From Endothia cerciana (taxonomy: Eukaryota > Ascomycota > Sordariomycetes > Diaporthales > Cryphonectriaceae), in NCBI GenBank assembly GCA_026119935.1, contig JALRMH010000037.1:186001-250000 (forward strand): 64,000 nucleotides of DNA. The letters run 5' to 3'. The stretch's first letter is position 1; every line of letters starts with the position of its first letter. A model generated the notes under the pieces. The model was not told the DNA's origin and did not search any database. It saw nothing but the letters and a program-made list of their open reading frames with translations. This document shows positions 23,655 to 33,460 of this stretch, piece by piece. Both the position numbers and the translations under genes were made by a program.

Positions 23655-23678
23655 AAGAGAGAGAGAGAGAGAGAGAGC
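23655..23678. repeat. (GA)n microsatellite, short
   Basis: A run of alternating G and A of about 24 bp, 290 bp from the much longer GA array downstream. Confidence 0.85.
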
Positions 23679-23971
23679 AGTCATATGGATGGACGGACGG
23701 AAGAACCCGGCAAATTGGTTTGATGATATTAATGATACATTATTCCCACCCTATCCATCTACCAATTCGTTGCAGAGAAAAAAAAAAGGAAAAAAAGCTA
23801 TACCAACAATGAATGCTTGCCTGTGTGCATGATGCCGGTCGTAGTTTCGACTCTCTCCCGGTTCTGGTTCTTGGACCCCTTCCCCCCCTTCCCGTCCAGT
23901 TCCCAAAACAACCCCCCCCCCCCAAAAACCCCCAACAAACCACCACCCCGAGCCTGAAAACAAACCAATCG

Positions 23972-24014
23972 GGAGAGAAAGAGAGAGAGAGGGAGAGAAA
24001 GAGGGAGAGAGGGA

Positions 24015-24090
<76 letters not shown>
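23972..24090. repeat. (GA)n microsatellite, long, with a pure 70-bp core
   Basis: Imperfect GA/GGGA units from 23972 lead into an uninterrupted (GA)35 at 24021-24090. It lies about 310 bp past the stop codon of the GT90 gene on its 3' side. Confidence 0.95.
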
Positions 24091-24094
<4 letters not shown>

Positions 24095-24403
24095 GCCCTC
24101 CCTCCATTTCCCAGATATCCCCCAGCGCCCTGTAACACCGTGAACCCCCTTTATCGAACCCAGCTCGCTTGATCGTTGTCCTTGTCAGGGACGCCCGTCC
24201 GTCCGTACAATTATATAACTGATTGATTGCCTTGGTCGCCAAGGCCAGAGCCTGCCCAAGGGAAGAAAGGGGGGGGGGGCGGGTGTCGAATGTCTCGCAG
24301 TTCCATCCCTCCGTTCCGGATGCGGATGCGGATGCGTAGTAGATGGAACCGCCATACTCCCCCGCCTTCCCACCTCGCGCCCTTCGGGGGCTGCTGCGGG
24401 CTA

Positions 24404-26594
24404 TCATCCGGTCAGGTCGCCCACCCACCCCATCTTCTCCCTCCTCTCGTCGCTCAGCCGTGCATACTCGAGCAGCAGCCGCAGCACGTAGATCTGCATA
24501 TCCTCCCTCCGCAGCACCTTCTCCGCCCACGCCTTGCCGTCGCTCGCGATCTTCTCGGCCGCCGCGTCGTGCGCCGGCCTCTCGGACCCGTAGCCCAGGA
24601 AGTACTCCATGATGCCGAACCAGTCGCTGTACCGGTTGTCCATCGGCACAAAGTGCTTCCACGCGATGAGCCTCGAGTCGTGCCACTCGCGGTACACCGT
24701 CGCCTTGACTGGGAGGCTCGTCGACCGGAGGAACCCCAGGTAGCGCCCCGAGAAGGAGTTGCCGTCGATGTCCGGGAGGTACTTCCAGTTGAACTGGTCC
24801 GCCAACCGGATGCCCTCCTGCACGCTGAAGTGGGGGGACGTGTAGTGGCACTGCCCGCCCGCCTCCTCCTCCTCGCACATCAGGTCCACGAAGGCCACGT
24901 CCGACCAGCTCCCCACCCACTCGCCCAGCCTCGTCTTGGGGCTGCCGGCCGAGACGGGCCTCTGCGCGGCCAGGTCGTATGTCGCCGAGGGCAGCTCAAA
25001 GTTGACGGGCTTCTCCGTCCAGTCCTCGGCGCGCTCGATCTTGGTGGCGTTGTTCATGGCCACGAACCGGTGCCGCTGGAAGGCCTTCCAGTTGTTCGGC
25101 CGGTTCTTGCCCCCCGTCGCGACGCCGCGCCACACCACGCCGTCCATCTTGAGCGGCCACTCCACGCCCGTGTCGCCGCCGGCGGTGAACCTCTCCTCCT
25201 CGTTCCAATACATGGGCGCCGGCAGGAGGATCTCGTTGTTCACGGACAGCTTGGACCCGCCGAACATGGGGAAGAGGGTCTTGGTGGCCGACACGGTTAG
25301 GGGCTCGATGAACATGCCGTTCAGGCCTTGCAGGTCTGGCTGGTGGCAGATGCTGGTCGACATGGTGTAGTTCGAGACGAAGCCTTTGTACATGTGCGGC
25401 TCGGCGAAGGAGTGCGTAAAGGTCGGCGGGTGGTCGAAGTCGGTCATGTTCTCCGCGTTCCGGGTCGGGCTCTCGGGGGCGCATCCTCGCTGTGCCACCT
25501 TCCAGTAGGGCTCTGGAGGGGGGGGGGGGGGACATGGTCAGCACCGTTCATCACAAGATAGACCGACTGTATCCCGCCCAGGTAGGTCTGGTCAACTCAC
25601 TTGTGCCCTCCCAGTCCTTCGCCGGCAGCTCCACATCGCGCTCGGGACCCTGGCCCGGCGGGGGCAGCTTCTCGAAGTCGTTGATCGCGTCCCTGGCCGG
25701 TACCATACCCCTTGCCGCGCTCGCCTTGTTCATGTACTCGTTCATCTTCTCCCAGGGCACGACCAGCCTCGGCTCGTCCATGGCGTTGAGGGCGATGTCC
25801 ATGTCGGGCAGCAGGTGCTGGATGGTCTGGACCAGGCTCAGCCAGATCTGCGTCCAGAACCAGTCGCTCTGCGCGCTTGCCACGCCCGCCCGCACGCTGA
25901 TGGTCATCTCGTAGTCCCAGGCGCCCTTCCGGACCTCGCTGGCGGGGAGCGCCCAGAAGGGCTCCAGGTCGTGGTAGATCTGGTCCCAGAAGGACTCGAC
26001 CATGACGGCATTGCGCTCCTGCGCGTACTTGTACCACTGGTCGAAGCCCGGTGGGGGGTGCCGGCCCCGCTTCTTGCGGTAGGCGGCGGCGGCCTCGGCG
26101 AGGGAGTGGGACTCCTCGGCGAGGGTGTCTTGGAATTGCTTCTGGGCGATGTCGATGAGGCGGTCGATGGGGTGGCTGCCCTTGGCGGTGGCCTGCTTGG
26201 GCGTGTCGGGCCCGCCCGCGCTGGGCTTGTTATAACCCCCGGGCCTGTACTCGCCCGGGCTGGTGGTCCCCGGGGAGTTGACGATGGGCTCCTGCTGGGG
26301 CAGCGTGGGCTGGTTGACCTCGTGCTGCTGCTTGGCGGTGTACTCGGAAGGGGTCTCGGCGGTCTTGCCGGCGGGGCTCTGCTGCCTGAGCTGGCCGTTG
26401 TCGCCGTACTCGGGCCTGCTGTTGCCGATCTGCACCCCGGATATCGGGTTCGCGAGGTTGACCTGTGGCCCCGGGGCCGGATCCCCGCGGGCAGGCCTGA
26501 GGTAGTAGAAGAGGGTGGTGATGAAGAGGGCCGGGATTAGGTAGCGCAAGATGGCCGAGGGCCGCCTCGGGGGGAATGCCGGCGAGCGCATCAT
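24404..26594 (-). CDS. GT90 (CAP10-like) beta-1,2-xylosyltransferase-type glycosyltransferase
   Basis: Two exons (25601-26594, 24404-25512) flank an 88-bp intron whose acceptor follows a run of about 14 C. The product has 700 residues. It is a type II membrane protein: a short basic N-terminus, a signal anchor (ILRYLIPALFITTLFYYL, about 14-31), a Pro/Gly/Gln-rich stem (to about 140), then the CAP10/GT90 catalytic region (HPIDRLIDIAQ...WYKYAQERN; WEGTKPYWKVAQRGC restored by the splice; MYWNEEERF; WKHFVPMDNRYSDWF). The family includes Cryptococcus CXT1 and CAP10, Golgi enzymes that add xylose to glycans. Donor and acceptor are inferred. Start choice: MMRSP at 26594 puts the anchor at the usual place; an upstream ATG at 26621 would add nine residues. 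Confidence 0.88.
25517..25530 (-). promoter_or_regulatory. C-tract next to the 3' splice site of the GT90 intron
   Basis: On the transcript strand about 14 consecutive C precede TCCAG, so the polypyrimidine tract of this intron is almost pure C rather than the T-rich tract usual in fungi. This is seen directly; its effect on splicing is not known. Confidence 0.6.
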
Positions 26595-26799
26595 GTGCGG
26601 GATCACGCTTCCCCAGCGCATGGGAACATGCTCGAGTCCAGTCTGGAGGGCAGGACTGCCTGGACCGGTAGGCAGAGGTGTTGATCGCACAGCACAAACA
26701 GGTAAGGAAGGACAGTCTGGGACCTCGATAAACCCAGGGACAGGGGACTACTGGCCCGACCGTGGGTGGCGGCCGGAGTCGTCTCGTCGTCGTCGTCGT

Positions 26800-26856
26800 A
26801 GTCAGCGTCAGGGTCAGCGTCAGCGTCAGGGTCAGCGTCAGCGTCAGGGTCACGGT
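26800..26856. repeat. Hexanucleotide array in the 5' flank of the GT90 gene
   Basis: About nine units alternating between GTCAGC and GTCAGG on the plus strand, about 205-260 bp upstream of the chosen GT90 start. It is probably in the promoter or 5' UTR. Confidence 0.85.
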
Positions 26857-27863
26857 GAGCGTGAGCACCACCAGCACACCATAGGCCCGCGTCGTCGTCG
26901 TCCACAGGTCGGCGCGGTTTTCGAGAGGGGTAGGTTTCTTCGTAGGATCGCCGGCTTGGCTCGAGGACTGATAAGGAAAGCAGCTGTTTGGTTAACGACG
27001 ACAGGAATAATGAACGATTAGACTGCTCGGTGACCTGTGCCCGTGCCCGTCGTCACGGCGAACTTGGGGGGAAGAGATCGCGTGTGTTGGCAGCAAGGAA
27101 AGCTTGGCTGTGGGCTCAGCGGTGGGCAGGGGCCAGATCGAGTCGAGCAGGGAAAGCAGCCCATAAAGGTTCGTAACAGGGGCACGAGGGGCAACCCCAA
27201 GGGGCCCCCCCCCCCCACTGGGATCGGCTGCTCAGCCATTCTAGAACCTCCACACGCACCCAAGCCGTGGAACCTGGGGGGCCCTGGGCGGGCACCTGCA
27301 GGGCAGATTGAGCGATCCATCCTCCACGGCCAGCTGCATAGCACAGGCGAGGTCGAGCCCCAACTGGGCCTTGTTCCCAGGGTTCCTCAGAGCGCCTAGC
27401 GCAGGGATAACCAGAGAGCACGGACTGGCGCCGGTTACCCCTGGACCACCCGCTAGTCCCCTGCGCCCTGCTACAAATTAGGGCCCTCAAAAGTACTGTG
27501 GCATGCCATGGTCACTACCCGTCGACTAGCGCCCGTTCTTCTGGGACCGCCTGTCTCGGCTTATAGTACCAACGGTCTTCAGAGTGCCATTCAACCGCGT
27601 GGCTCTGAGACCTTCCAGGACAAGAGAACGGTAGGTGCCGAGTCAAGCCACTCCCGCTGCCAGCTCGGCGGCCTCAGGCTAGAAATGCTGACTAGGCAAA
27701 GGCGCAGGAGAAGAGGCAGAAGCAGTGGGGAGGTGGGGGGTTATCTCTTATTTAGCTGCCGTTGTGGGTTTAACGTTGCGAACCGTTACGAGCCGGCAGT
27801 TTCAAGGAACACTCCGTAGAACACCCGCTCCAGCCGGGCATCAGGCTAATCCTGTGTGAACCA

Positions 27864-27895
27864 AAGAAGAAGAAGAAGAAGAAGAAGAAGAAGAA
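27864..27895. repeat. (GAA)n microsatellite
   Basis: About ten GAA/AGA units in a purine-only stretch, followed 15 bp later by a run of C (27910-27922). Confidence 0.9.
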
Positions 27896-28905
27896 AACAC
27901 GCAAGCCTTCCCCCCCCCCCCCTTAATTACTTCGTATAAACTATATCCTCTACTCGGAACCACCAAGAAGACACATAGAAGAGGGCGGGCGCCTCTCACT
28001 GCACCATTCATTCCCCCTGACGGAACAAATATAAAGGGAGAGCACGACACAATTCAGGGACGGACACCGGCAGGGGACCTCTCCAGCCTTAGAAGGCTGG
28101 GGGACGGGTCCCAGGTCCAGAAATGCTCGGATCCTCCTCATGCAGTCAGCATCGTATTCATCCTTTTCTGGTTCCCGACGCAAGGTTTGGTTGGCTAGTC
28201 ACATGACCCGTTCTTCATTGCTCTCTCTCCCCCTGTCCATCTCTATCAGCAAGGAACTGCACCTCCCCTGCTCTGCTTGGGATGTAGGGAAAAAAAAGAT
28301 TTAAAAGGACAAAAAGAAGAGGAGAGGGAGAAACGAAAGGCAGATACCATATTGAAAAGAATAAATCAAGAGCGAGAGGGAAGCATGCTAGGACCTGAAA
28401 GACAAGGTTGGGCGCGCGTTGAAGACCCTTCCCAGCGGCCCGGGTGGGCATGGCCTTATTTTAGAAGCAAGCACTGCCCGCTACCACCCTTCCAAGCACT
28501 CGGGTTCTGAAACTCGCCCCGTATAGAATGTCGACATCTGGTGGGGCCTCCGATGGTTCATCGACGCATATGTACTTCCTGCTGGCTGCCGGACCGAGGT
28601 GGAAGATTCACGTCCTCAGCGATCAAACAGTACGGGTGCGGACGCGCTGGGCCTCCACGGGTATCAGCGCAACATCAATGTCTGTTGGCGGCATGTGGCA
28701 TAGCATGACGACCTTGTAGTAGCAGTAGGCACACTGCAGCCTAATACGGCGCGCATCGTCCATCTTGAGTGGGTTGGTGTGTCAAAATCGAGGTAGTAGG
28801 GTCTTAAGCTGGAACCGGGACGGCTCATGCGAAGTTCTGTGCTTTCTACATGCGGATACACCCCACCAACGCTACGTTCTTGCTCAGCCCGTAGATGCAG
28901 CCGCC

Positions 28906-31101
28906 CTAAAACCCATCAGCCGCCGCGTTGCCCATCACACCGCCGAACTCATCCTCGAGGTGCGACAGCGCATCTTCACCGACAGTTCGCTCGTCCGCCA
29001 GGCGGCCCACCAGCTCGGCGTACGACGGCCTGAACGGCCACTTCAGGAACTTGTCCAGGAGGTCCAGCAGCTGGACCTGGTTCAGCGCGCGGACCGTGAT
29101 CGCCATCGAGCCCTTCATCGGGATGCCCCCCTTGGCCGGGTCTACTAGTGACGTGATCCCGTCCATGATCCCGTCGCACGTTCCGGGCCACACCTGGTCG
29201 ATCTGCTTGCGCACGGGCGCACTGCGGGTCCGCAGGAGCGTGCCAAGCACCAGGTCGAAGATGTCGCCCGAGTTGGTGCTGCCCGGCCCCGCGGCACGGA
29301 GGAGTGGGCTGGGCGCCTTGGGCTGGATGTCGAGCAGCGCGCAGGGGATGTTGGGGAAGAAGTCGGTCGGGTCGACGGTTAGGGGCTCCCAGGGGCGGCG
29401 GTCCCAGCAGAGGATGTTGCCGAGCTCCGGGGGCTGCCGTATGAGGTGCAGCTGGTCGCGGGCGTGGCAGACATAGCCGTGCATCTGGAAGGACAACCTT
29501 TCGAGCGCCTCGTCGAAGTCTTGTTCCATCTTCCTGGCCCTCGCGAGGTGTTCTTCGCGCGCTTCTTGTGTGCTCGCCCGCTCCGCCTCGGCAAAGGCTT
29601 CCACAATCTGGTCGTGTCGACGGACCCATTCGAAGATCCTCACCTCCTCCCTGTCCTGCCTAGAGTGGTAATAGTTAAGGCGTCTAAGCCTCACTGCTTG
29701 CTGACTATCTTCCGCAAATTTGCCCTGTCCTTTCAACCCCAGCAGCTTCCGGTGTTCCGCTGCGGTGGTCTTGTCTCGTATAGTCCTGATCTCCGTCGGG
29801 GAGATGGGCTCGTCCAAGGGGAGACGAAGCTCCTCAAGCAGCTTCATGATATGCGTCTTCCGCCCTGGCGGTGTCTCAAAACCGCCTTCGCGCATCCTGA
29901 CCAGGGCCTGCCTCGCGCTCTCGAGGTCTACTTGACCATTTCGAACCCAGTCGGGTCTCCTGCCCAGCGCATCCGGCTCCAGGTCCTGATCAACGCAGCA
30001 TACCTCAGCAAGGTACTCGGTAGTGAGCTCGCCCTGGATGGCTAGTTTGTTCCTGATCGTCGTAGCACGAGGCACCAGTTGACCCTTCTCGTCATCGGGG
30101 ATCCAAATCATCATGCGCACCTGGCCGTACCTCTGAAAGAGGGTTGACGTGCGCAAGCTCTGGAGTAGCTGGTACACCACCAGACGGGAGATTGAGTCGA
30201 ACACGCCGTATTTCCTTTTGGGAGACATCGAGATGTTCATGGTGACGAGCAGGGTGTCATTGCGTGGGGGAGATATGTCCGGGCTCTTGCTCGCCTCGAC
30301 CTGGCTTGGGAAGTTCTCGGGCGTTAGTATCTTGTTCAGCTCGTCCCAGACGATGCCAGACTTGGCTGAAATCCGAACGCCTTCCCTGTCGAGGAGTGGT
30401 TCGAGAAAAGGTCGGTAGAGAGCCTCCTCAGGCTCGAGGAGCAGGTGGGATCGCGGCTGGACGGCATCGTGGAGGGCTTTGTCCCAAAGACCAGCCCCTG
30501 GATAGATGGAAATCAGGTCGCATCCCTTGTGGCGGCGGAGGGTGGGCTCGAGGTAGGAGGTGATATCCCTGACAAGGTCCTCGCTGACAATGTTGATCCT
30601 CGACATATCGCCCCTGGATACCGCCGCATCTTCCTGGTTCTCTGTCTCCTGTGTATTCGTGACGGGCTCTAGCTTGTCACCCTTGAGCTTCTCCTCGCGT
30701 GCTTCAACATCTGCCTTTCGTGGCCTCCCCCTCTTCTTGGGTGCTGCTTTTGCTTCCGGAAGGGGATTCTTCCGCGGCCGCCCTCTGGGCCTGGGTTCCT
30801 TCTTCGGGCTCTCGATCGATTTTCTTGACTTCGCCCTGAAAGAAGACCATACCCCAGTCTTGTGGAGCTGCTCGGCCAAAGGATGGGCGTCGACCAGGTA
30901 CAGAGCAGAGCTAGGCCTAGAGCCAGATTGGCCGCCCTCTTTTTTTGACATGCTCCTGCTCGTACCCCATCGTCGGATATGGGTACGACTCGCTGTCACG
31001 GTGGCGGTCGCAGTCCCTGTCGAGATAGTGTTCAGACAGGCCGAAGGCCCCCAAGGAGAGGAAAAAAGAGCTCGTTCATAGCTACGAGCTAGACTGAACA
31101 T
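28906..31101 (-). CDS. Mitochondrial transcription factor Mtf1 / rRNA adenine dimethylase-like protein with AT-hooks
   Basis: A single frame codes for 731 residues from ATG at 31101. The N-terminus (MFSLARSYERALFSS) is basic and amphipathic, fitting mitochondrial import. Two AT-hook motifs follow (RPRGRPRKNP, KKRGRPRKAD), which should bind the minor groove of A/T-rich DNA such as mitochondrial DNA. The central part has the Rossmann-type SAM-dependent methyltransferase fold of KsgA/Mtf1 proteins (DLISIYPGAGLWDKALHDAV; LLLEPEEALYRPFLEPLL). The C-terminal half is helical and fungal-specific, with charged coiled-coil sequence (AEAERASTQEAREEHLARAR). The role is either mitochondrial promoter recognition with the phage-type RNA polymerase, or mitochondrial rRNA modification or binding. 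The glycine loop (YPGAGLW) is altered relative to active methylases (xGxGxG), which favours the transcription-factor side. No intron is needed. Confidence 0.85.
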   Translation of the reverse strand: MFSLARSYERALFSSPWGPSACLNTISTGTATATVTASRTHIRRWGTSRSMSKKEGGQSGSRPSSALYLVDAHPLAEQLHKTGVWSSFRAKSRKSIESPKKEPRPRGRPRKNPLPEAKAAPKKRGRPRKADVEAREEKLKGDKLEPVTNTQETENQEDAAVSRGDMSRINIVSEDLVRDITSYLEPTLRRHKGCDLISIYPGAGLWDKALHDAVQPRSHLLLEPEEALYRPFLEPLLDREGVRISAKSGIVWDELNKILTPENFPSQVEASKSPDISPPRNDTLLVTMNISMSPKRKYGVFDSISRLVVYQLLQSLRTSTLFQRYGQVRMMIWIPDDEKGQLVPRATTIRNKLAIQGELTTEYLAEVCCVDQDLEPDALGRRPDWVRNGQVDLESARQALVRMREGGFETPPGRKTHIMKLLEELRLPLDEPISPTEIRTIRDKTTAAEHRKLLGLKGQGKFAEDSQQAVRLRRLNYYHSRQDREEVRIFEWVRRHDQIVEAFAEAERASTQEAREEHLARARKMEQDFDEALERLSFQMHGYVCHARDQLHLIRQPPELGNILCWDRRPWEPLTVDPTDFFPNIPCALLDIQPKAPSPLLRAAGPGSTNSGDIFDLVLGTLLRTRSAPVRKQIDQVWPGTCDGIMDGITSLVDPAKGGIPMKGSMAITVRALNQVQLLDLLDKFLKWPFRPSYAELVGRLADERTVGEDALSHLEDEFGGVMGNAAADGF

Positions 31102-31963
31102 GAACGCAGGATGGCTGTGTGGGAAGAAGAGGGGGCTTGTAGCAATGGAGACTGGAGTCGAGAAGAAGGGCAACGGCGCATTTTGACGGGTCACCCTTGT
31201 GAAGTGTCATGCAGACTGAAAAAAACTTACTGGCAGAATATTGGGACGCCGATCTGGAGGAAGCCAAGGCGATGTCAATGTCATACAGAAGACACCGCCT
31301 GCCGATTTGGTCGACCAATCTTAGCTGAGAGTGGCTGCCAGCCGGCAGCGGCTGATGGGCCTGCACCCGATTATCAGCTGCAGGTTAGTTTCTCCTCCCA
31401 GCACCAGGACAGAACTTTTCACCCTCATCAACTGGCGAGTACCCACACCCACATACCAGCTGGTAATGACGCCGCTGGATAGGTCTATGTATGCCAGGCA
31501 GAGACGTCGGTCAGCGTGCAGCTCAATAGCTTCAGATCACAATGCTCTGTCCACAGGCTGGACACGTGCAGGAAATCCTCATACCGAGGCGAGGGTCTCA
31601 GAATGGGCTCAGCAAGGGTAGCGCCTCGATCGTTGCGGAGCGTTAGTGGTGAATACTGTTCTCAATAATGTTTCTAGGGCCTTGCAGCTTCCGCTCTTCC
31701 GAGCAGCGTCTATCTATATACAGTCCTCGGGCAGGAACAAGGGCCATGAGGCCCACGGGATCTGGACAGCCCTCGCAACCCGCACGATCCTGTCCTGAAC
31801 AGTTGTTCATGGGACGTACCCCCGATCACCAAGTCTTCCTTGGCCCGCCCCTTGCACTTCAAGCTACATCAGGGGATGGGGACGATCTCAACCGTGGACT
31901 CGCAGGTGCCACTCACTGCGACTTGGTCGGGTCATCTCCGCCCACTCCTGTGGGCATCATCGA
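31102..31963. other. Intergenic region between the Mtf1-like gene and the NLR relic
   Basis: About 860 bp: 5' flank of the Mtf1-like gene and 3' flank of the NLR relic. No other gene recognised. Confidence 0.5.
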
Positions 31964-33460
31964 CTACGCAGAAGTTCCAGATACCGACCGGAAGTGTGTT
32001 CCTCTCGGTGTCGTGGATGCTCGCCCTGGCAAGTCACTGTCCCTCTGCTGCTCCACTGCCGTCTTCCACACCTTGCGAAGAACCCTTATCAGTCGGTACT
32101 TGGCGCCATACACTGGGTCCAGCAACGTCTTGGTCGCGCCCTGGCTCGCTCTGTGTAGGATAGTGTTGGGGTCGGCGTCGTTAATGCTGACTCCCAGGAG
32201 ATACGTCCATCTTCGCCATATTCGACACCTGTTTGCTGTGAAGAGCCGGAGGAGCTCTCCTTGTGGTAGGAAGTATCTGAGCCGCCTCGGGCAGAGCAGG
32301 TGGAACACCAGATTGTCGACTACGTATCGCAGGAACGGATGTGATGCCATGACCACTTTTCTCCGGTCCTCAGCTTGCTGGCGCCCCTTGCTCGCCTCTT
32401 CAGACATTGGGTCCTCAGGGGGTGTTGGAGCCGCGGGCTCCTGTTCCAGGTCCAGATGGTCGAGTTCCGTCATGTTGAGATAGCTCAGGCACGCGTGCAG
32501 GAGGTTGTAGTAACTGCTGTCGATCAACCTTTCTGTCGAGGGGAGCCGTGCTTGCTGCTCGTCTGGCAAAGGTGAGAGCGATTGGAACCCTCTGCCCTTC
32601 CGGAAGAATTTCAGGACAGAGTCGTGAACGGGTCGAACGCGTTTCAGACCCAGCGGCTCGTTCGATATCTTGTTGTCTCGGCCGCCTGCCGACTCCAACT
32701 TCAGCAGGCCCTGCGAGACCTGCTGTATCCATCTCCAAAACAGCACAGGCGAGTCCATCGGGATCCCGACAGCCATCTCATCATCTGCCGAGGCTTTTTG
32801 CTCCTCCATTGACATGGGCGGCTCGATGTCGAGAACCGAGTCAAAACTCCATTCCCTTCGTCCCTCATGTCGGCATGTCGAGAGCGTCAGCCTCAGCGCA
32901 ACGAGCAAGTCATTGAGTCGTAATGGCTCGGGTGCCAGTATGACCCATCGCATCACCATCAAAACCTGCGCCTGCTCCAGTGGGCCTAGCCGACTCAGCT
33001 TCCAGGCATACAGGTCATCCAGCCTCCCAGGCGTCGTTGGTGCAATGTCGTCCAGCATACCCATGATGACCTCTCCGGATACTCCGCCCTCGCTCGCCTC
33101 GTTGACAATCTTGGTCACCATCTCTGCCCACAACTGCGCGCTGCCAGACTTCTCAGCCGCTTTGGCCGCGATCGCATCGCGTTCATCCACGTCCGCAGCA
33201 AGGCGCGTGTCGATATACGCTTCAATCTGGCCGGCGCTGTACTCGGGTATCGTAATAGGCAGCAAACCACTGTTGCTGAAGCCAGACCTCATCCTTGCGG
33301 CTACGCCTCCTTCCCCGTTGGCCGTATTCGTTGTATTCCTGGAGCCGCTATGCACGCTAAAATCACTTCGACGCGCAGGCTGGTCCAGACAGCACAGTAG
33401 CTCCTGGGGTTAGCCACCGCTCTGGTCCTCAGTCGCATCGACCAAGACGAATGTACCTTG
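31964..33460 (-). pseudogene. Truncated NACHT-type NLR (fungal NOD-like receptor) relic
   Basis: A minus-strand frame carries what looks like the second half of a fungal NACHT module. The Walker-B-like TFVLVDATEDQSGG near 33450 is followed at once by an in-frame stop (TAA, 33410-33412), then QELLCCLDQPARRSDF, ITIPEYSAGQIEAYIDTRL, the winged-helix part (EQAQVLMVMRWVILAPEPLRLNDLL) and VHDSVLKFF. It ends after about 460 further residues without a clear repeat domain. No P-loop and no N-terminal effector domain were found upstream. Intact fungal NLRs are proposed immune and incompatibility receptors. An alternative is a 54-bp intron (GTACAT at about 33457 to CCCCAG at about 33404, with GCTAAC) that removes the stop, but it would also delete the Walker B sequence. 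The P-loop-less remainder still could not bind ATP normally. Confidence 0.55.

Larger units (their letters stand above)
22189..24403. other. Intergenic region with arginase 5' flank and simple repeats
   Basis: The arginase promoter side (22189-22750) is followed by sequence without a recognisable gene, then GA repeats. G and C homopolymer runs lie near 22905, 23211, 23568 and 23916. The arginase and GT90 genes are both on the minus strand, so the right part is the GT90 3' flank. Confidence 0.5.
26595..28905. other. Intergenic region, 2.3 kb, between GT90 and the Mtf1-like gene
   Basis: It contains the GT90 5' flank with a hexamer array (26800-26856), a G-poor run of C near 27208, a GAA repeat (27864-27895) and a C-run at 27910. 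No gene was recognised. Confidence 0.5.

Noticed and set aside
24227..25300. 357-codon plus-strand frame
   Set aside because: Antisense to the GT90 second exon; His/Pro/Arg/Val composition typical of a shadow.
33404..33457. Intron that would remove the stop in the NLR relic
   Set aside because: GT-AG ends and a GCTAAC exist, but it would delete the Walker-B-like sequence and the upstream frame is soon closed, so I kept the relic reading while noting the option.
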